NCBI GenBank assembly: GCA_022713905.1
Contig: JAIHTM010000046.1
Coordinates: 1-13,605 of the forward strand
Direction: 5' to 3'
DNA from: Collinsella sp.
GTDB lineage: Bacteria > Actinomycetota > Coriobacteriia > Coriobacteriales > Coriobacteriaceae
DNA: 13,605 nucleotides
Below, piece by piece: positions 1 through 7,287 of this stretch (position 1 is its first letter; each line of letters starts with the position of its first letter). Under the pieces are notes generated by a model that saw only the letters and a list, made by a program, of their open reading frames with translations, made no database searches and was not told the DNA's origin. A program made the translations under genes and the position numbers.

Positions 1-750
1 CATGCTCGCGGCCACCTTGGAGGGGTCGAGCCCCGCGCTCATGGTGTCGACGAACTGCACCGCGTAGGTGTCGTAGGCGGTGAGGCCCGCCGGGACCGTG
101 GCAGAGAGGCGCCAGTACAGGTCGTCGGCGACCGTGGCGTCGGCGGCCTTCTGCCATGCGGCGGTGCTGTCCTCCAGCACGTGCTTGGCAACCTTGGGCG
201 TCGCCGCCTTGGGCTTGACGGTGACGGCGCTGCCGCCCACCAGGGCCATGATCGGCGCGGTGCCGACCTCGCCTTGGGCGATGGCGTCGTCGTCGGCGAC
301 GATGAGCCAGTAGCCGCAGTGCAGCTCGGCCGCCGTACCCGCGTTAAGGGCCACGAACACGGCGCCAGAGCTCTGGAGGGAACGAGCGAGCTGTGCGCTC
401 AGCGCGCTCGTAAGGTGGGAATCGGTGTTGAGCCACTCGGCAGCTTCCTGCGCGGTGGTCTGGGAATTGGGCATGCCGGCGCTGTGCAGCACAGGCAGTG
501 CGGCGTCGCGCGCGGCGTCGCTTGCCCAGGTGAGGTCGGTGGCGATCTTGGCGTCGCTGTCGCCGTCGACGACGTTGGCGCTAAAGATCTGGTAGGCGTC
601 GTAGCTGCTCGCCACGGTGCCGCTCACCGTGATGGAACCGGTCGAGGTCGGCGCGGCCTGCGCGGAAGCGGGGAACACAACCGCGCAGGTGCCGACCACG
701 AGGGCAAGCAGCGCAAACAAGATCGGGAAGGAGCAAACTTTCTTATTCAC
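1..750 (-). CDS. LPxTG-pilus type pilin (fimbrial isopeptide-formation D2 family), 3' end outside window
   Basis: Reads as a secreted pilin subunit that would be polymerised by a class C sortase. The start is GTG at 748-750 after a near-perfect Shine-Dalgarno (AGGGAGGTGAG). The 250 residues visible begin MNKKVCSFPILFALLALVV and end a signal peptide near FPASAQA (about residue 32). An N-terminal domain follows (GSITVSGTVASSYDAYQIF, later CGYWLIVADDD). From about residue 185 comes a segment typical of D2-type pilins: PKVAK (K186/K189), then W..A.DATVADDLYWRLSATVP..L..YDTYAVQFVDTMSAGL. The lysine in PKVAK is a candidate for isopeptide or pilin-motif linkage. The gene overlaps the end of the adhesin gene by 8 bases, so the two are probably cotranscribed and translationally coupled. 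The C-terminus, with the expected sorting signal, and any sortase gene lie beyond position 1. Family assignment is by pattern recognition and is fairly secure. The role as backbone or minor pilin is inference. Confidence 0.85.
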   Translation of the reverse strand, partial: MNKKVCSFPILFALLALVVGTCAVVFPASAQAAPTSTGSITVSGTVASSYDAYQIFSANVVDGDSDAKIATDLTWASDAARDAALPVLHSAGMPNSQTTAQEAAEWLNTDSHLTSALSAQLARSLQSSGAVFVALNAGTAAELHCGYWLIVADDDAIAQGEVGTAPIMALVGGSAVTVKPKAATPKVAKHVLEDSTAAWQKAADATVADDLYWRLSATVPAGLTAYDTYAVQFVDTMSAGLDPSKVAASM

Positions 751-3700
751 GACGCTCACCTCCCTTCGCATTCGCCTTGCGACGAATGTGCATCCAGGCT
801 GCAGCAGCGCAAAGCACCGCCGCGCCGGCAAGGTACGTCAGAGTGACGCCCGACATACCAGAAAGGGGCAAAGAGGTTGAGTAGGTGTTAGTGAAGGTGG
901 GGGTGGAGTCGTCGGTGAGTTTGTGGTCCGTGTCGGTGGTCACTTCATTGCCGTCACGATCCCGAATCTGCTTGTAGGTCGCAGTGACGTTGATCTTGTG
1001 GTCAGTGTTATCAACTGCATTGACCGTAATCTGATAGACCGACGTGTCGTACTTATAGTGCGCAAACGGCGTGTTCGGCTGCTGTTCGCGGACGTAATAA
1101 GTAAAGGTCTTGCTTGCACCGCGGCCAGTGGAGTCAGCCGGAAGTTTGTTGAGTTGATCGAGTTTGTACTCGATCTTGTCGAAGCTCAGGGTCTGGGACT
1201 TGCCGCCGTCGGCAGTGGTGATAATCTCGCCGTCGGGGTCGGTCATAACCGTCTTGGGACTATCGAAGTTCTCGTTATCCGCAAACTCGAGCGTGAACTC
1301 CTTCATCTCGCCACCCTTAACGACCTTGGTCGCCTTAGGGATCCAAACGCCAGTCGAGTCGTACGCGGTACATACGTTAGTGAAAGTCGCCGAACCGTCC
1401 TCACAGATAATTTGATAATAGCCGTCGACATTCTTCGCGACACTCCACGTTTTTTTGTTAATCCACTTCCCAGACTTATCGAGTTCGTACTTGGTCCCGT
1501 TGACGTCTGTAATCGCGTAGTTATGGATGAGAAGTTCCTTCTCTTCGTTCGGATTATTTTTACTCGGAACAGTCATGAGCTTGGTCGGCTTATCCTGGGT
1601 CCGTACCACAATCTCATACACACTGGAGTCGCACGTGATGTCAGGATCATCGCCGGCATCTTCGACCAAGTAGTATGTGATTTCGTTACCCGTGCCACCC
1701 GTTGCGAACTGTTCACCAAGGTCAAACGTGATATTGCCGCTTGCATCATTTTTTGCAGTTCCAACCTCGGTGCAAACGTTACGATTGAATGTCGCGCTAG
1801 CCAAAGGGTCGGTTGAGTCCTTGCGGTAGACCCTAAAGGTAAACTGATTCTCTTCGAGCCCCTCGTTCACATTTGCCTGCGAATTACGTAGTACCTTGGT
1901 CGCCTTGAGCTTGAGGCTCGGATAGACATACGTGTCCTCAGGCACGCCCATGTACAGGTCGCCGTTCGACATGATGCCGCCGCCATGGTCCCAGGAATAG
2001 TTGCCGGTGATGAACGTTGTCGCAACTTTTTGCGCATTGATCGCGGCTTCGTCTTGAGCTGTAACACCCGAGCTCAGGCCGATGCTTTTATATACCTGCA
2101 CGCCACCGTTAGCGGGGATAGTAATGGCTTGCGTAAGCTCTTTACTTCCCTTGTATTTGGCGTCACCGCCGCCAAGCATTTTGCCAATCACCGCCGCGAT
2201 CGGGGTCTTATGATCCTCCGCCGCAAGGAAGAAGTCCGCGTGGCCGTTTTCGCGAAACTCTTTGGCATTGTAGGCGTCAGCATCCTGGTTCTTTTTGTGT
2301 TCAAGGCCTTCGTAGCCACCAGCGGATAGGTGAGGGGTGCCTTCGTTACCGCTATTCGTTTCTGAATTATAATCAGCTTTTGCGTCCTGCTGATCTTTGG
2401 CAGACGAATTGCCAAAGATTGCTGTGCCCTCAGTGTTCGTTACCAACGTCTTGCCCGTAGGGCAGACTGCAACGCCACCGCCATAGCCGCCAGCGGTATT
2501 GGCGCTAATGTACGAGTTATATATGAATAGCCTACCAGCAGTCTTCTCCTTGCCCAAATCCGAGTTTCCCTGGACAAAGATACCGCCTCCGCCCCAGTCA
2601 AAGCGAGACATGCAAGAGTTATTAGTGATGTAGACTGGGCTATCGTTTGACGACCCATTTATCATCGCGTCAACCATCTGGCCCACTCGAATGCCAGCAC
2701 CTTCAGATCGGTAGCTCACGTTAGAGGCAATAATTCCTCCCGTGATTTTCAGCCACGCCATACCCGTACGGGATTGCTCATTACGGTCGACATCCGTGAC
2801 ATAAACGCCGCCGCCTGCTTCCTCAGAATAGTTGCCCGTGATCTGGCCGCCCGAAATGGTGACATGAGTACCGTTTCTAGCGGCAAGTCCAGCGCCGCCA
2901 TGATCGCCATAACCATCATGGTCACAGAAATTGGCATATTTATTGTTCGTAATGTAACCGCCGGAAACAGTAACGCTGCCGCCATATTCGGCCATGATGC
3001 CGCCACCAAAGCCAGCAGAATCAAGCGTGCTGTTACCGGAGATTACGCCATTAGTTATGGTGACCGTGGAGCCTTTAGCATACACACCGCCGCCACTAGG
3101 AGCACTATTGCCGGCAATTACGCCACCGGTCACATTAAGGGTCGAGGCACTACCATTCTCGTTGGACACCATAATGCCCGCGCCCGCGCCCGAGCTAGAA
3201 GCGCCACAAACATAGCCGCCGCTCATGTTGACGGTAGAGCCGTTCTCGGCATAGACCAAGCTGCTAACCCTGCCGCCTTTCTTTTGCGTGATCACGCCGC
3301 TCACAAGGTTAAACGAGCCCTTGCCATTGTTGTTATACAGATTGATGAGCCTTAGATTTGCGTTGCCGCTGCACGCCACGATGGCGCCTTTAATATCAAC
3401 GTCATGTTTGACAAGCGTCTCGGTTGTCCCTGTACCACTTGGGGTCGATTTGGTCACGTAGTAGGTAAGATTAGACGGAATGCCATCAACGTAACTTAGC
3501 TCGGCTTTCTTGCCATAATTATCGGGATTCAGGTACTGCCCCTGATCAGTAAGCTGCTGGCCCTCGATGAGCGTCTCATTCGCCTGTGCGGAATCCTTAA
3601 TTGTAAGTGTTGCGCCGTTAGCAATATCAAATAACGGCTTGTCGGTGTTCAAGCACTTAATCTTATGACCGTTTAGGTCAAGGGTGATATTGATAGGGTT

Positions 3701-4233
3701 ATCGTCAGTTTGTTCAAGCCTAATCTCACCGCTGTATTCAATATCGTTAACAAGCTTAAAAGTAGCGGAGCCATTTCCATCGCGAAATTTCTTGTCAGGA
3801 AGCTTCGCGCTGAGTTCATCTCCTCTGCTGATTTCATAAGTCGATTTATTTTCTGCAGCAAGTGCGATTGCGCCCTCGCCGTTAGCACTATCATCCGCGG
3901 GCTGCGCAACGCTCTCGGCTCCCGTGTCATCAGGCAACGGGGCCGCCCTGAGAGTATCGTCGCCAGTCCCGTCGCCCTCAGTCTCGTCACGATTCTGGTT
4001 TTCGGTATCCCCGTTGTTGGTGTTGTCTACATCAGTAGACTCACTGGAGGAACCCCCCCCATCACAGTTTTCTCGGTAGAAACCATCTGGGCATCGTTGG
4101 CAATGGCTTGGGAGATCGGAGGCATGACGAGCGACAGTACCAGGCTCAACACGGAGGCTCCGCACAAAACGCCTGCCAGTACGCGGCGCGTCGCTTTTTT
4201 ACTCTGCTTAGTTTTTTCTGAATTCGCTTTCAT
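743..4233 (-). CDS. Large sortase-anchored beta-helix adhesin, frameshifted at a poly-G tract
   Basis: Cell-wall adhesin or pilus tip protein carried in two frames. The start ATG (4231-4233) follows GGGGAGGAG (4241-4249) and encodes a signal peptide (MKANSEKTKQSKKATRR, hydrophobic core, cleavage near SQAIA/ND at residue 45). This frame stops at TAG 4027-4029 after 68 codons. The other frame is open from 4165 to the stop at 743-745. The two meet at G8 (4053-4060). One extra G would join Met58 to GGGSSSESTDVDN and give 1,163 residues. In downstream-frame numbering, 39-105 is an acidic S/N/D/E-rich linker. About 180-730 is a parallel beta-helix with repeated GGGVYAKGSTVTITNGVISGN-like coils. About 750-935 and 942-1093 are two streptococcal-type pilin isopeptide-linkage domains (KATKVLR, KATKVVKGG; ITYYLVED; TFTN). 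LPLSG (1099-1103, bases 857-871), a hydrophobic helix and RRK form the sorting signal. By eye it is less GC-rich than its neighbours. It could be a contingency gene in the OFF state, a pseudogene or a sequencing error. Confidence 0.85.
4053..4060 (-). repeat. G8 homopolymer at the adhesin frame junction
   Basis: Eight consecutive C on the plus strand (G on the coding strand) lie exactly where the signal-peptide frame and the adhesin frame must be joined. In the start frame the reading is GTG ATG GGG GGG GTT, which leads to a stop 8 codons later. With nine or six G the reading passes into GGT TCC TCC AGT and the long adhesin frame. Homopolymeric G/C tracts of about this length mutate by slipped-strand mispairing in known contingency loci. 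That this one varies is inference. Confidence 0.75.
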
Positions 4234-4322
4234 CGATGTCTCCTCCCCAAGAGACCGCGATCTTGCTCTTTCACTATCAAACGTATCTGCGCAACCTGTA
4301 ATTGCGCACGCTTAGTAATACT

Positions 4323-4352
4323 ATTGTAACTATTGTTTAAACATCCGAGCAA
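4323..4352 (-). promoter_or_regulatory. Putative promoter of the adhesin-pilin operon
   Basis: On the minus strand TTGCTC (4347-4352) and TACAAT (4323-4328) are separated by 18 bases, about 90 bases before the adhesin start codon. The -10 has five of six consensus bases and the -35 has four of six. The surrounding DNA is AT-rich against a GC-rich background. The -35 lies inside one arm of a 10-bp inverted repeat (4343-4352 and 4396-4405). Confidence 0.45.
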
Positions 4353-4406
4353 CAAAACCGACATTTTTGTAGCCAGTTCTCAATTCCCTTGACATTTGCT
4401 CGGATT

Positions 4407-4692
4407 TACCTTCGTTTATTCGCTATGAAATATCTATTTCTGCTGGTAATTAAGCTATTTATCAGTTTTTTAATAGCATTTTATTTATTTGCACAACATT
4501 TTGCTCAAGAGCAAGCATCCTGTGAACGGTCGAAAATCGACCGCGAATGGTAGGTCATTAACCGGGAGGAATAGACTACCAAATTGATGGGAATATCTTT
4601 AGCCCATCGGTAGTTAGAAGCGTAATGTTCAGACAACCATATCTGAATTTTCGCGCAGATTTTCGGTATCAATTCGCCCAAATCGCCTGAGG
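4407..4692. other. AT-rich intergenic stretch with small hairpins, no gene seen
   Basis: This is the gap between the adhesin leader and the HAD-gene terminator. It is markedly AT-rich up to about 4520. It holds three foldable segments: 4501-4514 (TTGCTC/GAGCAA), 4527-4543 (CGGTCGA, AAA loop, TCGACCG), and 4575-4614 (ACTACC, five-base bulge, GATGGG, 11-base loop, CCCATCGGTAGT). A 64-codon minus-strand frame at 4505-4699 has no ribosome binding site or family resemblance and overlaps the terminator, so I do not call it a gene. No tRNA or other known RNA was recognised. Confidence 0.4.
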
Positions 4693-4725
4693 CCACCACA
4701 ACGGTGCCTGCTCCCTTTGTGGTGG
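4693..4725 (-). terminator. Hairpin terminator of the HAD phosphatase gene
   Basis: CCACCACAACGG (4693-4704) pairs with CCTTTGTGGTGG (4714-4725) with one mismatch and a 9-base loop, 12 bases after the stop codon. It belongs to the recurring CCACCACAAAGG hairpin family of this window. No clear U-tract follows, so termination efficiency is uncertain. Confidence 0.65.
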
Positions 4726-4737
4726 TTCTCCCCTGCG

Positions 4738-5559
4738 CTACAGCAGATGCTCCTCGATAAAGATCGCGATGCCGTCTTTGTCGTTGCTGGCGGTTACAAA
4801 ATCGGCGGCGGCACGGGTGGCATCGCTACCATTTGCCATGGCCACGCCCACGCCGGCGTCGGCCACCATGCAGGTGTCGTTGTCCGCATCGCCAAACACG
4901 CAGATGTCCTGGAGCTCCATGTCGTTGAGCTCCGCCACGCGCACAAGGCCGCGCGTCTTGGACACGCGCGGATCCATGAACTCGTAGAGCCGCTGCGTGG
5001 TTTGCAGAGCCGCCGCCTTAACAGTGTCATCGGCAAACGTCGACGCTCGCTCAATCACCCGCGGCATTACCTCGGGCGCCATGGTAAACATCACCTTGGT
5101 CTGCGGCTCGCGCAAAAACTCGGCAAAGTCGACCACCTTGTAGGGCACGCCGTCGACACGCGACAGGTGCTCGACGCACGCGTTGCTCTCGGGCACGTAG
5201 AACACGCCGTCTCGGGGGCAGACGGGCGTTGCCGGAAGGTCCGCCATGTGCTTGCAGATGCGCGCGATGGTCTCGCCCGGCAGCGGATAGCTCAGCTCGT
5301 TGATGTCGTGCGCGCGGTCGATGACCTCGGCGCCACCGCAGCCCACGAGCACGTCCACCAGGCCTTCGATGCCCCAGAGCTCGTACATGGCCTCGGTCGC
5401 GTGGGCGTCGCGCCCGGTGCACAGGCCAAAGAGCACGCCGCGCTCGCGCAGGGCGCGGATTGCCGCCACGGTGCGCGGGGACACCGTGTGCTGGCTCGTG
5501 AGCAGCGTACCGTCGATATCGCAGAACACGGCTTTGATGTGGCTGAAGGTGGTGTCCAT
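4738..5559 (-). CDS. Cof-type HAD-IIB family phosphatase
   Basis: A 273-residue cytosolic hydrolase of the haloacid dehalogenase superfamily, subclass IIB (Cof/YidA-like). Such enzymes usually dephosphorylate sugar phosphates or other small phosphometabolites; the substrate cannot be told from sequence. Motif I is FCDIDGTLL with nucleophile D14 and acid/base D16. Motif II is LCTGRD (T48). A motif III lysine is plausible in VSKTRGL, and motif IV is GDADND (223-228). The C2-type cap lies between motifs II and III. Length is normal for the family. The open frame extends upstream to about 5736, but that part runs through a terminator and promoter, so ATG 5557-5559 is chosen. It is preceded by AGAAAGG and starts four residues before the strand leading into motif I. 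It stands alone between two terminators. Confidence 0.93.
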   Translation of the reverse strand: MDTTFSHIKAVFCDIDGTLLTSQHTVSPRTVAAIRALRERGVLFGLCTGRDAHATEAMYELWGIEGLVDVLVGCGGAEVIDRAHDINELSYPLPGETIARICKHMADLPATPVCPRDGVFYVPESNACVEHLSRVDGVPYKVVDFAEFLREPQTKVMFTMAPEVMPRVIERASTFADDTVKAAALQTTQRLYEFMDPRVSKTRGLVRVAELNDMELQDICVFGDADNDTCMVADAGVGVAMANGSDATRAAADFVTASNDKDGIAIFIEEHLL

Positions 5560-5614
5560 GGGGGCCTTTCTGGGTCGTGCGGCGGTGTGGGGTGCATTCG
5601 TGAACGGCGTACAT

Positions 5615-5645
5615 GGTATACCAAGGCGCGGATGCTGCCTGTCAA
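5615..5645 (-). promoter_or_regulatory. Putative promoter of the HAD phosphatase gene
   Basis: A consensus TTGACA (5640-5645) is followed after 19 bases by TATACC (5615-5620), preceded by TG to form an extended -10 (TGGTATACC). The -10 lies inside the perfect palindrome TGGTATACCA (5614-5623). The leader would be about 50 bases long. The 19-base spacing is longer than usual, which the extended -10 may offset. Confidence 0.55.
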
Positions 5646-5651
5646 AGCAAA

Positions 5652-5688
5652 AACCGCCACAAAGGTACCTGGCCCCTTTGTGGTGGTT
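5652..5688 (-). terminator. Hairpin terminator between MFS and HAD genes
   Basis: AACCGCCACAAAGG (5652-5665) pairs with CCTTTGTGGTGGTT (5675-5688) through 14 pairs, one a G-U, with a 9-base loop. It is followed on the minus strand by TTTTGC. It belongs to the recurring hairpin family, lies after the MFS gene and its own long hairpin, and precedes the HAD promoter. Confidence 0.7.
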
Positions 5689-5704
5689 GCGACGCTTGCG
5701 GGCC

Positions 5705-5769
5705 AAACCATCACAACATTCGACGTTTTTCGGCAAAATCGCGATTTTTACCGAATGTTGTGATGGTTT
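5705..5769 (-). terminator. 65-base perfect inverted repeat right after the MFS stop codon
   Basis: AAACCATCACAACATTCG (5705-5722) is perfectly complementary to CGAATGTTGTGATGGTTT (5752-5769). The 29-base loop contains a 14-base palindrome, AAAATCGCGATTTT (5735-5748). The hairpin begins one base beyond the MFS stop codon. It may act as a terminator or mRNA 3' stabiliser, and it is much longer than the usual terminators here. It could also be a small mobile or repetitive palindrome. Confidence 0.6.
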
Positions 5770-5770
5770 C

Positions 5771-7051
5771 TTACTGCTTTACGGCACGTTCCAAGTGATT
5801 GCGTCCAAACAGCAGCAACGCCGCAGGGACCGCCGTCACGACCATGCCCGCCCCCACGAGTGTCCGTTGTACGCCAAATGTTGCCGCCAGCCACGGGGCA
5901 ATCGCCAGCGGGGCCACGCCGGCAAACATATTGCCAAAGCCCATGACCGAGTTCACGCGACCGAGCTGCTCGAGCGGAGCCGTCATTGGCACAATGGTGT
6001 TGTGGAGCGGGTTGAAGACACCCCAAGCTATGCCCAGGGCGATCTGGCCGATGAGGGCCACGCCCACGTACGGTGTCCCCACATAGAGCAGACTTCCCAG
6101 GCCCACGGACATGAGCGCCACGAGCAGTGTTTTAAGGTCGACCAGGTGCGGCGGCAAGCGGAGCGCGAGCACGGCACCCAGCACCGCGCCCACGCCCGAG
6201 GCCGACGAGAGCCAGCCCATCCACTCAACGCCGACATGCAGGACATCGCGATAGAAAAACGACTCGAGCGGATCGAAGGCTCCATAGCCAAAGTTCGAAA
6301 GAAAAATGATGCAGAAAAGTAGCGCGAGGACGCTGTTGGTAAAGACCGTCTTGATGCTAGCCGCGAAGGTGACACGGGCGGACGTGCTGGGGTTGGAGCT
6401 TTGTCCCGCACGTTCCCCTTCCTCTGCCGAATCGGCATCCGCATGCCCGGCGACATGGCTGGTCTGCGGCCTAAAGCCCCAACCGACGACGAACGCCAGC
6501 ACGGTAAAGAGCATCATGAGCACGAACACCGCGCGCGACGACGCAGCCGCCGCGACAAAGCCGCCCAGCGTGGGGCCAACGATGATACTCACGTTTGAAA
6601 ACATGGCGATGGCGGAGTTGATGTCTTTGAGCTCGACAGGATCGTCGGTGAGGTAAGCCGGATAGGATGTGGCGATGGGCTGGGCGAATCCCATCACAAA
6701 GCCCAGAAACACCGCGCCGAGTAGGACGACGCCGGTCGCGCTACCAAAGGCGATGATTGCCGTGCCAGTTGCGAGAGCGCCGATGATGCTCAGCAAGAAA
6801 TGGCGGCGCGGACCCCAGGCGTCAAGCGCCGCGCCACCCGCAAAGGATCCCAGGATCACAAATACATTCATAAACAGGACGGCCAGCGATGTCGCAACGA
6901 CCGAAGCGTCGTCCGCATAGGTGAGCGTTCCGATGACGCCGATAAAGTAGCTGGTCTGAAAACCGGTGTAGATGAGAAAGCGCATTGCCACCAGGCGCTT
7001 GGCCTGCGCGGACAGCGACGAGCGGACTTTTGGGAATACAGATGTGGGCAT
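5771..7051 (-). CDS. Major facilitator superfamily (MFS) transporter
   Basis: A 426-residue integral membrane transporter with about twelve hydrophobic segments split by a central polar loop (about residues 206-240, rich in A, D, E, S). The MFS motif A signature G-x-x-x-D-x-x-G-x-R lies between segments 2 and 3 (GGAALDAWGPRR, around residue 77), and a degenerate counterpart follows segment 8. The overall look (NSVMGFGNMFAGVAPLAIAP near the C-terminus, FDPLESFFYRDVLHV in the second half) resembles drug/macrolide-efflux-like MFS_1 proteins. The substrate is not deducible and proton antiport is only the family norm. ATG 7049-7051 is supported by AAGGAGC eight bases upstream. It is monocistronic, with its own candidate promoter and hairpins on both sides. 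Confidence 0.9.
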   Translation of the reverse strand: MPTSVFPKVRSSLSAQAKRLVAMRFLIYTGFQTSYFIGVIGTLTYADDASVVATSLAVLFMNVFVILGSFAGGAALDAWGPRRHFLLSIIGALATGTAIIAFGSATGVVLLGAVFLGFVMGFAQPIATSYPAYLTDDPVELKDINSAIAMFSNVSIIVGPTLGGFVAAAASSRAVFVLMMLFTVLAFVVGWGFRPQTSHVAGHADADSAEEGERAGQSSNPSTSARVTFAASIKTVFTNSVLALLFCIIFLSNFGYGAFDPLESFFYRDVLHVGVEWMGWLSSASGVGAVLGAVLALRLPPHLVDLKTLLVALMSVGLGSLLYVGTPYVGVALIGQIALGIAWGVFNPLHNTIVPMTAPLEQLGRVNSVMGFGNMFAGVAPLAIAPWLAATFGVQRTLVGAGMVVTAVPAALLLFGRNHLERAVKQ

Positions 7052-7065
7052 GGGTGCTCCTTATC

Positions 7066-7127
7066 GCATACGAATAGCGGGCAGCGTCCATTCATCCGCT
7101 GTCCATTGGCTCAATCTATCCGTATGC
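7066..7127 (-). promoter_or_regulatory. Imperfect 12-bp inverted repeat in the MFS leader
   Basis: On the minus strand GCATACGGATAG (7116-7127) can pair with CTATTCGTATGC (7066-7077) with one G-U pair and a 38-base loop. The downstream arm ends a few bases before the ribosome binding site AAGGAGC. It could be an operator for a dimeric repressor or a leader RNA hairpin affecting translation. Which it is cannot be told. Confidence 0.4.
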
Positions 7128-7186
7128 CTGACTAGGGTCGCATCGAGCCCCTTCCGTCTTTCCGCCCAGCATGAACTACTTGGTAG

Positions 7187-7216
7187 ATTGTAAGGCATGC
7201 CCCACACATCTACCAA
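7187..7216 (-). promoter_or_regulatory. Putative promoter of the MFS gene
   Basis: TTGGTA (7211-7216) and TACAAT (7187-7192) on the minus strand are separated by 18 bases. They match the consensus at four and five of six positions. Transcription would start near 7180 and give a leader of about 125 bases containing the 7066-7127 inverted repeat. Confidence 0.45.
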
Positions 7217-7222
7217 AGCAAA

Positions 7223-7260
7223 AACCACCACAAAGGTGCACTGCCCCCTTTGTGGTGGTT
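7223..7260 (-). terminator. Hairpin terminator of the bgl cluster
   Basis: AACCACCACAAAGG (7223-7236) pairs perfectly with CCTTTGTGGTGGTT (7247-7260), with a 10-base loop, and is followed on the minus strand by TTTTGC. It lies 27 bases after the stop of the 6-phospho-beta-glucosidase gene and just before the MFS promoter. Confidence 0.8.
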
Positions 7261-7287
7261 GCGGCGTTTACGCTGGTTGAGACTTGG

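Noticed and set aside
181..846. 221-codon plus-strand frame opposite the pilin
   Set aside because: The opposite strand encodes a signal peptide and pilin domain from a GTG start with a strong ribosome site.
1985..3360. Tandem or CRISPR-like repeats in the adhesin middle
   Set aside because: The periodicity is in the protein (beta-helix coils with GG and GN turns); no exact DNA repeats with regular spacers were seen.
4061..4165. Treating ATG 4163-4165 as the adhesin start (1,140 residues)
   Set aside because: No ribosome site precedes it, the resulting N-terminus has no signal peptide, and the region codes better in the other frame, which has both.
4505..4699. 64-codon minus-strand frame in the intergenic gap
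   Set aside because: No Shine-Dalgarno and no family resemblance; it starts inside the terminator hairpin of the HAD gene.
4717..6322. Plus-strand frames of 348 and 340 codons opposite the HAD and MFS genes
   Set aside because: They cross terminators and promoters, are rich in H, R and A, and lie opposite genes with clear catalytic motifs.
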